From Prorocentrum cordatum (Eukaryota > Sar > Dinophyceae > Prorocentrales > Prorocentraceae), in the NCBI GenBank assembly GCA_963575745.1, contig CAUYUJ010009446.1, positions 17,501 through 68,145 on the forward strand: a stretch of DNA of 50,645 bases, written 5' to 3'. Below are positions 42,099 to 50,645 of the stretch, in pieces; position 1 is the first letter of the stretch, and each line of letters starts with the position of its first letter. The notes below the pieces were generated by a model that was not told where the DNA came from, searched no databases, and worked only from the letters and a program-made list of their open reading frames with translations. The translations under genes were made by a program, and so were the position numbers.

Positions 42099-42267
42099 TC
42101 GGCGGCGCGCCGAGGGGGGAACTGAGAGGGGGCAGGAATTCTCCGGCCTTCTGAGAAACCCTCTGTGGCTTCGGCGAAGGCTGGGAGAGCCCCTCAGTAG
42201 GCCGAAACCTTCTGAGTCGTGTGAGAAGGCCCGTTCCCTCTGCTCTCCCCCCTGGGCGCGCCGCCGA
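42099..42267. mobile_element. MITE-like element, 169 bp, TSD GAGCA
   Basis: Terminal inverted repeats with one mismatch in 22 bp: the left begins TCGGCGGCGCGCCGAGGGGG; the right, reverse-complemented, begins TCGGCGGCGCGCCCAGGGGG. The 5-bp sequence GAGCA lies directly outside both ends (42,094-42,098 and 42,268-42,272). The interior contains CCTTCTGAGAAAC, CTTCGGCGAAGG and CCTTCTGAG hairpin-type motifs shared with 21,525-21,727. Non-coding, so non-autonomous. This is the best-preserved copy in the window. Confidence 0.85.
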
Positions 42268-42272
42268 GAGCA

Positions 42273-42487
42273 GCGGTGGTGATCTCATCCCAGGGAGGGG
42301 GAAGGGGAGGAGGATGAGGAGCCCTCACGAACGCCCTTGCGCGCCGCTCCACTGCGCCTGCGTCTTAGACGTAGCACACGCCCCCCCGGCACGCCATTGG
42401 CGTCTCCAGAGAGTTCGACCGATTGCGAGCGGCTCCGATTGCACCGCTTTGCGCCTGCGGTGCGACGCGCGGAGGCAAGACAATATA
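42273..42487. other. no gene recognised
   Basis: GC-rich low-copy sequence between the element and a GGA tract. Confidence 0.5.
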
Positions 42488-42815
42488 TAGGAGGAGGAGG
42501 AGGAGGAGGAGGAGGAGGAGGAGGAGGAGGAGGAGGAGGAGGAGGAGGAGGAGGAGGAGGAGGACAAGGAGGAGGAAGAGGAGGAATGACAAGAGGAGAG
42601 GGACGATATGCGGAGGAGGAGGAGGAGAAGGAGGAGGAGGAGGAGCAAGAGGAGGAAGAAGAGGAGAGGTATAATAAGTGGAGGAGGAGGAGGAGGAGGC
42701 GGAGGAGGAGGAGGAGGGGAAGGGGGAGGAGGAGGGGAAACAGGAGGAGGAGGAGGCGGAAAAGGATGAGGAGGAGGAGGAGGAGAAAATAAAGGAGGAG
42801 GAGGAGGAGGAGCAT
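42488..42815. repeat. (GGA)n microsatellite
   Basis: Long purine-rich GGA tract. Confidence 0.97.
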
Positions 42816-43015
42816 TGCCGTTGATTCTGCTGCTAATGCCGTTGTCCCGAGGGAGCCCCTTGGCTGGAGCGCGGCAGGACACCCTCCGCGCCCTCGGCGC
42901 GGACCCGAAGCAGCTGAGGCTCCGAGGCCCCGCCGCGCTGTCGCTGCTGGTTCCCCCTTGCCGGAGCTTGCGCCTGCGGCGTTGCATCGTCGTCGTCGTC
43001 ATCGTCGTCGTCGTC

Positions 43016-43047
<32 letters not shown>

Positions 43048-43660
43048 CGTAGTCTTTACCGTCGCTGGCTGCCCTTGCCGACGCCTGCGCCCGCAGCGTT
43101 GCGACTACCTCGGGTCGTTCGGGGGCCTTCCTCCTCTCCGCGTCATCCTCATTCGGAGGGGGCCGCACGTAAAACTAAGTCTTGGCAGCTGGCCAGTATT
43201 CTGCGAGAAACTGACCCATGAGTAGCGGACGAAATTACTCTTCATCATAGCGTAGATTGTGTTGTCCATCGCGCATGCGGAACTCCTTGTCTTATGTCGG
43301 AGTCATCAAACATACGTGCCCTTGCGTCTGCCTTCATTATCGCCCACTTCCTGCGGTCGTCGTTGCTGGTCGTCTTTCGAATGCGTGTGCTGGTCTGGTT
43401 TATGTTGTTGTGCTGGATCCTGGGTTTCGGTTTTCTGTCGAACACACATTTGTCTCTTTCATATCTTTGTAATGTTGGCCAACGTGGACCCCAAACAGTG
43501 TGTTTCCATCTGTATAAGTTGTGCAAACCCGTGGAACCGTACATGTGGTGCAATCTTCGTGGCGCAATCAATGCCGTGCAATATTTGTTGTGCAACTTCT
43601 GCTGCACCATATAAGTGGTGGAGCCCATGTTGTGCATTCGGCCTTGCCGAACTTGAAGTT
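42816..43660. other. no supported gene; (CGT)n at 42,985-43,055
   Basis: A CGT microsatellite, then low-copy sequence with recurring TTGTGCAA words (43,515-43,640). Long frames on both strands overlap here and none is called. Confidence 0.4.
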
Positions 43661-43664
43661 GACA

Positions 43665-44205
43665 ATTCCAGCGTTCGCGCAAACATCCCACCCACCCATC
43701 CGCAAATTTGTTTGGAAAATCCATGCGACGGCGATTGCGATGAGTGCTTGGCGTTGGCTGGTGCACCTCCGCGGCCGCGCTGGCCCGCGAATGCTCGCGC
43801 GCGCAACGACCAGCTAGTGCGGCGCGACCGACGCGGCCGCGGTGGCGCTGACCGTTGGCAATTTCCAGCGGGCACTTCAGTGCGAGTCGTTGACGTGGGC
43901 GGGCGCGGTATCATGGCGACGCCGACAACGGTAGGCACGGTGATGAAAGTAGCGATGTTGGTGGCGATGGTGGCAATGACGGCGACAAGGCCAATGACGG
44001 CACCGATGTCGATCACGCCCGCCGATTACGATGACGATATCCTCGCGTCGGTGATGAAGGTTTTGGAAGGAGTTCGACATGCGCGCGCGGCCGACGCGCG
44101 CGAGTGGCCCGCGTGGTATTATTTGACACGGATCGTGCCCCCCAACGCGCGCGCAAGGGCGTTCGGATGACCTCGACATGCGGCATGAGAGGCCCGTTTG
44201 GCAAA
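43665..44205. repeat. ~540-bp direct duplication, copy 1
   Basis: Shares with 45,140-45,686 the order GGCGATTGCGATGAGTG, TTGGCGTTGGCTGGTGCA, GACGCGGCCGCGGTGGCGCT, GCGGGCACTTCAGTGCGAG, GACGTGGGCGGGCGCGGTAT, CTCGCGTCGGTGATG and GAGGCCCGTTTGG at a constant offset of about 1,480 bp. Confidence 0.85.
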
Positions 44206-44339
44206 TGGTGTTCTTAAGGATCCGCCAGGACGCGCGCGCAGGCATTTTTGGGAAACTGATGTTGCAAAACGTGTTGTCATATTTGTTCGGCGCGCCCTTT
44301 CTTTGAAATAGCAATGAAAATTGATTTTTTTTTATAGTT

Positions 44340-44517
44340 GCATAATTGTAAGTATAATTGTATATGTATGAATGTACGTATGTATGTATGATTGTATGTA
44401 CGTGTATATGTTTGTATGTATGTTTATGTGCGAATGCGTATGTGCATGTATATATATATATATATATATATGATTCGATATGTGTATATACATATATATT
44501 TATACACGCGTATATAC

Positions 44518-44554
<37 letters not shown>

Positions 44555-44645
44555 TGTATGTGTGTGCATGTCTGTTTGTATATATGTATCTCGACATGTG
44601 CGCGCGAGAGGCCCGTTCGGTAGCATGTTATGAACATGATGGAAC

Positions 44646-44710
<65 letters not shown>
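44340..44710. repeat. (TATG)n and (TA)n tracts
   Basis: Imperfect TATG/TACG repeats, short TA runs, and (TA)28 at 44,650-44,705. Confidence 0.95.
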
Positions 44711-44712
<2 letters not shown>

Positions 44713-45139
44713 CGTAAGTGTGCGAACGAAAATTTCGTTTGAACATATTTTTTGCTGAATCGTTCGAATTTATAGGATTTCTGGTCACTCGGTGTTGATA
44801 TCGCTACGTCACGTAGGGTTTGTGCAGGATTGCGGCATGTGCGCGCGACGACGCCCGTGTGTGCATTTCGTACAGTTTTGTGCGCGGGATGTCTGGAAGT
44901 TGTTGGTTTTTGATAAACGAACGTGCGCGTCTCATGGTTTCGCAAAAGATGAGAGGGGGCAGTGCCGGCTTGTGCGGGATAGTTCGCATTCATATTTAGG
45001 ATGGGCGACGGGGCAGAGCCGCACGTAAATTGCACTACGTGAAAGGGGTCCCGCTATTTCCAAGGGGGGCGTAGATCCTTTTTTAAAAAATAGAAAAGGA
45101 TGATCTACGTGGTGGAATTAAGTTTTGTTCGCAATGAGT

Positions 45140-45686
45140 TGTCCACTCCACTGCTCGCCCAATCACCCCACCCGCCCGCCCGCAATTTAAGTTGCAAAGC
45201 TTATGCGGCGGCGATTGCGATGAGTGTTTGGCGTTGGCTGGTGCATATCTACGGCCGCGCTGTCGCGCATGCTCGCGCGCAGCGGCCAGATAGTCTGGCG
45301 CAACCGACGCGGCCGCGGTGGCGCTGACCGTTGGGCACGTCCCAGCGGGCACTTCAGTGCGAGAAGTTGACGTGGGCGGGCGCGGTATCATGGCCACGTC
45401 GGCAACTGCAGACAGGATGATGAAAGTCGCGATGCTGGTGACGACAATGACCATGACGACGGCAAGTCCAGCGCGGCGCCGATGCTGATCGCGACGACGA
45501 CGATGACGGCGCCCTCGCGTCGGTGATGGGTTTGGGATGGCATTCAACATGCGCGCGCGGCCGACGCGCGAGTGTGGCCCGCGTGGTGTTTTTTTGACGG
45601 ACCGTGCCCTCCGCCCCCTCCCCCGCGCGCGCGCAGGGGCGGTTCGAGTGATTTCGACGTGCGGCGCGAGGGGCCCGTTTGCCGAG
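45140..45686. repeat. ~540-bp direct duplication, copy 2
   Basis: Counterpart of 43,665-44,205. Indels between copies are not multiples of three and break each long frame, which argues against protein-coding function. Confidence 0.85.
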
Positions 45687-46269
45687 CATTACAGTTGGGT
45701 GGAGGGCACAGGGTGACATGTGAAATGCCGTTTCGATTGATTTTCGAGGCCTGAATCTGTCAGAGGTGAATCAAAAGACGGGCTGACTGTCGAGGTGCTA
45801 AGAGCCCATATGGATTTCACCCTGAGCCCTCCACCCTGAGAAAATGCTCGGGCTTGGCGGAATGCAGGAACATGCTGAAACCCAATAATTGTTTCAAGAG
45901 TTCGCAGGAGCGCGAGCGCAGGCATTTTCGCAAACTGGTGATGCAAAACCATGTTGTCACGTTTTCGGGACATTCGGTTTGGAAAAATATGAAACACCTA
46001 GGTTGCTTAAAGGATTTTAGCATGCGCGCGCGACGACGCGCGCGCGTGTGCACTCCACCCAGATTTTGTTGCCAACGGTTTTTGCTACATCGCGCGCGCA
46101 AGGATAGAAGGGGTTTCGGGCGATTCCGACATGCGCGCGCGAGGGGCCCGTTTGGTGGCAAGTTATGAAATTTGGAAGAATTCATTGTTTTTTTAGATTT
46201 CGCAAGAGGCGATCGCAAGGTTGTTTGAACACGTGTATCGCAAAACCATGCGTTGTGACATGCATTCGG
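45687..46269. repeat. further dispersed units of the 44-46 kb family
   Basis: GCAGGCATTTTCGCAAACTG, then GATGCAAAACCATGTTGTCA (45,917), matches GCAGGCATTTTTGGGAAACT, then TGCAAAACGTGTTGTCA (44,240). CATGCGCGCGCGA followed by GGCCCGTTTGG occurs near 46,130 and 44,595. The 43.6-46.2 kb block is thus built from repeated modules and is not unique sequence. Confidence 0.65.
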
Positions 46270-46800
46270 GGCACTCGACTTTGAAATCCTTACATGCGCT
46301 TCCCCCACCCGGTACACCATTTCGTGTGCCCATAAGGAGCTTCACCCAGGGCACCAGTGGCTGTGTTCGCATGCATTTTTCAATCCAGTACACTGTTTCG
46401 TGGCCCCGTGGGGAGCTCAACCGAAGGCCCCAGCGGCGGTGTCCGCATGCGCCCCCCCCCCCCCCCCCCTCCCCGCCTAGTGCAGCGCCTCGTGGCCCCA
46501 TAGGGAGTTCCACCGAAGGCCCCGGTGGCGGTGTTCGCATGCGCTTCCCCGACACAATACACCGTTTCGTGTCCCGATATGAAGCTCAACCGAAGGCTCC
46601 AACGGCGGTGTTCGCATGCGTTCCACCCACCCAGTGCAACGTTTCAGGGCCCCATAAAAGGGGGCTCAACCGAAGGCCCCAGTGGCGGTGTTCGTATGCG
46701 TTTCCCCTACACAATCCACGTTGCGTGGCCCCAGTGGGAACTCTACCGAAAGCCCCAGTGGCGCCCCCGCACGTTTTGCGGCCCCATGGCAGCGCCCACA
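46270..46800. repeat. ~79-bp satellite, about six copies
   Basis: GGTGTTCGCATGCG landmarks near 46,362, 46,438, 46,530, 46,609 and 46,687. Each unit also holds GCTCAACCGAAGGCCCCAG and ACACCGTTTCGTG. Confidence 0.92.
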
Positions 46801-48735
46801 TGGCGGTCCCGTTCCATATCGGCACACCCTTCGCATGCTTCATGACCCCATGATGGGGATCCCCCGATGACGATACCCGCAACGACGGTACTCACAACTG
46901 CACATGCTTTGGTCCTTTCGCCATGGTAATCGTGGCCTCGGGAGTCCGGTACCATTTGTTTTTTTCACACAGCACTTGCCCCAGAGCGCCCAGGAGCTGA
47001 GGAGACGCAGTTTGGGTGCGGTTGAATGGGGCAGTCGGATCCAGGGGGGTCAAGCCCCATTTCAGAAACCTAGATTTTCTCATCCGAAGAGACAGATCAG
47101 TTATGTGATCCGAAAACATGTGGCTTTCAAATTCGGCTTGCCAGGTTTCTGAGCTCCTGAGGATACCGCATCGTTGCGACTCGCCTCATTGCGCTGGTGA
47201 AGAGTAGATTTCACAGTTGCTGAAACTCAGGTTCCGCAGCCCGATGGCCCCCAAAAAAGGCTGGCGGGTGTGACGAATATAGGTTTCATGCAGGCTCAAT
47301 CGGCACACACAGCGATTGTGCGGTCACTACAGGCTTTGATAGTCTTGGCATCGTTGTGGGGCCTGATGGTTTTGGCGCACCCCTCTCGGCCCACAGTAAG
47401 GCGCGTGGGTATCACCTGCATCTCCTCCACACTTGTTTTTCCATTGCTCCCGCGAGGGTCATCCGCAATGTTCATGCTCTCCCTCGTTTGACCTCAATGG
47501 CTTTTGGTCGCTTGTGGGGGGGAATCGTTGTACGTATGGGTAGAGCTCCACGAGCCGATGCCGTGCCACGGTGGCAGCGTGACATGTGCATTGATCTGTG
47601 CAGGCGCATCTGCACCCGCATCTGTTGGCTGCAAGTGCACTATGAAGTGCGCTCATGTGCCCAGGAAGAGAAGTGGAGGCGGAAGTGGAAGAACGGGCGC
47701 AGTAGGACAAGCGGAAGGAGGAGATGTGGCGCTTATCAAAACCTTGCCGCTTCAGAGCCAGGCTTGGTGTCTAGGGACCTTCCTACAGCCATGCTGTTTC
47801 ACGTTCCGGACGCTTCCTGGAATCATGCCGTTACCGACTTGCCCAAGGCGTCTTCGTATGCTATGTTGATCGGTTGGGTGCGCCATCTTAAGTAGCATTG
47901 CGTTAAACTGCGCCACCGTGTGAGTAAAGTTGTGTTTTACAGGTTCAAATTCAGAAGAGCTGCCTGGTAAATGATTTAGTTTATTGCTAACGATCTAGAT
48001 GCTGATGAAACCATTCGCGCTCTCGGCATATACCGCTATCGCACCTGGATTGTGGGCCCGAGGCGTAGTTCAAGCACGGTTGGGAGCACCGCGGTACGCT
48101 GGTTTGGGGTGTATTCTTACTCCCCATCTTCTTATCGTTATCCCACTTGAGGGCCGAACGACCCAGAGTCTGCCCGCATCGTGCTTGTCTCCCCCCCACC
48201 ACATCTGCCACCCTCGCCGTGCAGCCCTCGAGAGCCTCGGCGACTTCTTGGCCAAGGCGCAGAGCAAGGCTGGGAAAGCCGAGGGAGGGTAGGTTGGACA
48301 TTGGAACACTTATATTACCAGTGGCGGGCTGTTTTACAAACCCATGACTTTTGAAGGGTCGGGGACGACGTCGGGGTGGTGTGGTGTATACCTTTCCCCG
48401 TTTTCCCAGAGAAATGACGAAACCTGTATACACCAGGATCCCGTATGCACCAGAGTCCGCTTTCTGGTGTGAATTTCAGTGCGGGGCTGGAAAAGACGTC
48501 GGTGTACAGAGTTCGTTTCTTCCCGAGTAGGGGGAATCGAAGGAGAACATACGAATCGATGCAGGTTATTCTTCCTCCAGAGAAGGGCCCCGTCCTTCTT
48601 CTCCCCTCTCCTCCCTCGTTCCCCATGCAGCCCTGTCGTTTCTGTGGGGTGAGAGCTTTCAGCAAGACGGCGCGCACACTGCTGCAACACCGAATCCCGC
48701 CGAACTCTCCCGCCCCATTCATATCCTTTACCGTG
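46801..48735. other. no supported gene
   Basis: Low-copy sequence. Frames at 47,356-47,895 and 47,504-47,869 (plus) overlap. The second is Cys-rich (SVTCALICAGASAPASVGCK), but no family is recognised. A short CRFCGVRAFS stretch at about 48,630 resembles a zinc-finger start but lacks the rest. Confidence 0.4.
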
Positions 48736-48850
48736 GCGAAGGAGGAGGAGGAGGAGGAGGAGGAGGAGGAGGAGGAGGAGGAGAAGGTGAACAGGAGGGT
48801 GGAGGAGCAGACGGAGGGAGGATCAGGAGGAGGAGGAGAAGGAGGAGGAT
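48736..48850. repeat. (GGA)n microsatellite
   Basis: Lies immediately beyond the truncated end of the LINE-like element. Confidence 0.95.
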
Positions 48851-48889
48851 GAGGAGCCGTAGAATTTTCGGCTTACTTAAGGATTAAGG

Positions 48890-49762
48890 ATCACGAGGAC
48901 CCCTCGCCAAGGGCCGGCCGCCCTCCCATCCCGCCACTCACCTCGGGCCCCCTGCGCCTCGGGGCGTCTCCCTCCTCCCGCCCTCCAGCCATGGCCGCGC
49001 GGCGGCGCACCAGGCAGCCGCGCAGCCTCCCCGCGGCGGCCGCGGCCCCACTGGCCAGGCGCGGCAGACAGCTGACAAAAGAGGATGTTCATCGTGCAGC
49101 ATCCTGCTCGCCGCGGGGCTGCCAGGGGCCGCCGCCCAGCGCGGCACTCCACCGCCCCCCATCCTGGGGAGGCCGCCGGGCGACCACTACAGGAAGCCCT
49201 TCTCGCGCAGCACCGACGGCCCCATGTTGAAGTCGCCCAGCACGAACCACGGCAGCTGCAAGGCCGTGATGAGTGCGCCAAGCCGCACGAACTTGCGGAG
49301 GTTCTGAGCGCGGCACTGGAGCGTGCTGAACGCGTACAAGATGATGGCGACGATGTTGTAGCCCCGCATGTGCAGCACGCTGGCTTGGAACACCGTCCAA
49401 GCTCGAGCTCCTCGGGGCGCAGAGTGCGCGAGGAGCAGGGGCTGTGGCCTCCAGCGCGTGGGCGTGAAGGTGGCAGCACGCGAGCACCCCTTCGCCGCCC
49501 TCGGTCCCTGGATGGCCGTCGGCGGCGTGCGAGCGGGCAGCTGTGCCCAGCAGACGCCACCCCTCGCACTTAGCCCACCTGCGGCATTCGTCGACTTGGG
49601 CCGCGTGCGTACATGCGTCTCCGCGAAGCTGGTGTAGTCGCACGGCTGCGCGTTGTCCTGAGAGAGTTGCCACGCTTGCGGCTCCATGCAGGATATGTTG
49701 CTGAAGAAAAGCTTGCGCTCGATGTCGAGGCGAGGTCGATCAACGTGAACGCCATCGACCAT
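48890..49762 (-). pseudogene. LINE-like endonuclease domain, frameshifted
   Basis: This is an endonuclease/exonuclease/phosphatase (EEP) fold domain of the kind that nicks target DNA for non-LTR retrotransposons. On the minus strand, LFFSNISCMEPQAW (the N motif) is followed by FAETHV with the catalytic Glu (about 49,610-49,627). The middle part is one frame over (CRRWAKCEGWRLL, GTEGGEGVLACCHL). It then returns to the first frame for YNIVAIILYAFSTLQ and WFVLGDFNMGPSVLREKGFL, with GDFNM at 49,223-49,237. After a TAG the tail is again out of frame (RRAGCCTMNILFCQLSAA). Three frame breaks make it non-functional. No reverse transcriptase follows; the element stops near the GGA tract. Confidence 0.8.
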
Positions 49763-50036
49763 TAGCCCAAGATGGGGAACACACGCATCAGGGCAGTCGC
49801 CTTGGACTGGTCGTGCAGATGAATGAGCTGCCTCGAGATCCCCGTGCTAGCTGCCAGCACCAGAGTGAAAACTGGCTATCTCGGCCGAGGCGGCAGAGAA
49901 GTCGTCGCTGACCTCACCGACGGCCGACGCCTCCACCCAAGCAGAGGATGCCGTGGCTAGTCACGAAGCGGTGGCACCCTCCTTCTTCGCCTTGGCGGTG
50001 GTGGTGGCCTGCTCGGCGGCCTGGAATTTGAATTAC
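49763..50036 (-). other. linker of LINE-like element
   Basis: A spacer between the basic N-terminal region and the endonuclease on the minus strand, with coding-like scraps (EVSDDFSAASAEIASFHSG). No domain recognised. Confidence 0.4.
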
Positions 50037-50645
50037 TGAGCTCCTCCGCCGCTGCCCTGAGCTGTGCCTCCTTCGCCGCCTTCGCCGCCTTCGCATCCGT
50101 GTCAGGGGCCGCGGCGCCGGCGGTATCCGCGCCTGCCGCGGCGCTGGCGGAGACATGCTCGCCCCCGCTCCCCTTCCGCTTCTTGGCTGCTCTCTCAGCC
50201 TGCCGGGCGGCAAGCTGCTTGGCGGCCTTCAGCTTACTCTTGACCTTCCAGGAAGTGCCCTGGAGCTTAGTCTTCGCCTCGGTGAATTTCTTCTGGGGTG
50301 CTTCCATTTCGGCATTTTCCTCAGCGGTGAGCTCTTCCAAATCGCCGAAGATGTTGTCGCCCCACACCAGCTGGAAGAGATCGTTATCCTCGCCTCTCGC
50401 CGGGCCGCCGCCTGCAGGAACCCGTGGAGAGAGCGGGCACAGCCGCGGCGGCGCGTTGCTTGGCCGCCGCCGCCTCCGCCAGCAACAGCGCCAGCTCCTG
50501 CTCCAGTTGGTTCCTGTAGTGGATCACCGCGTCGACCGACGCCCGGTTGGTCACCACCACGGCGGGGGCGGCCACCACCCTTGGACGGGGAGAGGTACGG
50601 CGCGAACTTCTGGTCGCACTTGCAACGCCAGTCAGCCACTTCACA
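50037..50645 (-). pseudogene. N-terminal region of LINE-like element, partial
   Basis: The minus-strand frames change twice. DWRCKCDQKFAPYLSP (a possible Cys motif) starts near the window edge. Then comes VVTNRASVDAVIHYRNQLEQ with an Ala-rich helix, then DNIFGDLEELTAEENAEMEA, and a long Lys/Ala-rich coiled-coil-like stretch (KVKSKLKAAKQLAARQAERA) ending near 50,037. The arrangement of a Cys motif, helical basic region and endonuclease on one strand fits the 5' half of a dinoflagellate LINE-type polyprotein. The true start lies beyond 50,645. Confidence 0.6.

Noticed and set aside
43259-44170. 303-codon plus-strand open frame
   Set aside because: Much of it lies in a duplicated repeat whose second copy has frame-breaking indels, and minus-strand frames are equally open.
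44340-44710. AT-rich tract as a replication origin or centromere
   Set aside because: Only simple TATG/TA repeats are visible, with no evidence of function.

Overview
The window reads as nuclear DNA of a dinoflagellate, probably a GC-rich one (Prorocentrum-like; this is inference). The best evidence is a 22-nt match to the dinoflagellate trans-splicing leader at 38,657-38,678 with one substitution, and a weaker 19/22 match at 14,088-14,109. The rest fits: long trinucleotide microsatellites, several satellite families, degraded retroelement sequence, very low gene density and no bacterial features. Most long open frames are translations of (GGA)n, (CCT)n, (GTG)n, (CGA)n or (CAT)n tracts and are not genes.

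Layout. 1-1.86 kb: low-copy sequence without a recognised gene. 1.86-4.56 kb: a ~79-bp satellite split by a GC-rich gene-like segment (3.07-3.93 kb) with two AP2/ERF-like modules, the first frameshifted. 4.56-12.9 kb: microsatellites (including 1.27 kb of GTG) and satellites. 13.05-13.15 kb: a 100-N gap. 13.2-15.4 kb: GC-rich sequence with a spliced-leader relic and fragmentary coding-like pieces. 15.4-21.1 kb: minisatellites and microsatellites. 21.5-23.2 kb: a cluster of short inverted-repeat elements, with a MITE-like element, a diverged copy and two foldbacks. 24.16-26.91 kb: a minus-strand, A/C-rich, broken coding tract of unknown family. 27.1-29.4 kb: repeats. 29.4-31.0 kb: a plus-strand broken coding tract of unknown family. 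31.0-38.2 kb: copies of a ~780-bp composite repeat (module A, middle region, ~82-bp satellite core, module B), several bounded by GGA tracts. 38.66 kb: the clear spliced-leader relic. 39-48.7 kb: duplications and satellites, plus a MITE-like element with a 5-bp target duplication at 42.1 kb. 48.9-50.6 kb: minus-strand 5' part of a LINE-like element (basic N-terminal region, then an endonuclease domain), frameshifted, without a visible reverse transcriptase.

No complete, confidently functional gene was found. The gene-like pieces do not form a pathway. Together they suggest a repeat-rich intergenic region that collects retroposed mRNAs, retroelement fragments and non-autonomous inverted-repeat elements. 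The least explained items are the composite GGA-bounded element, the MITE-like family, and the two coding tracts of unknown family.
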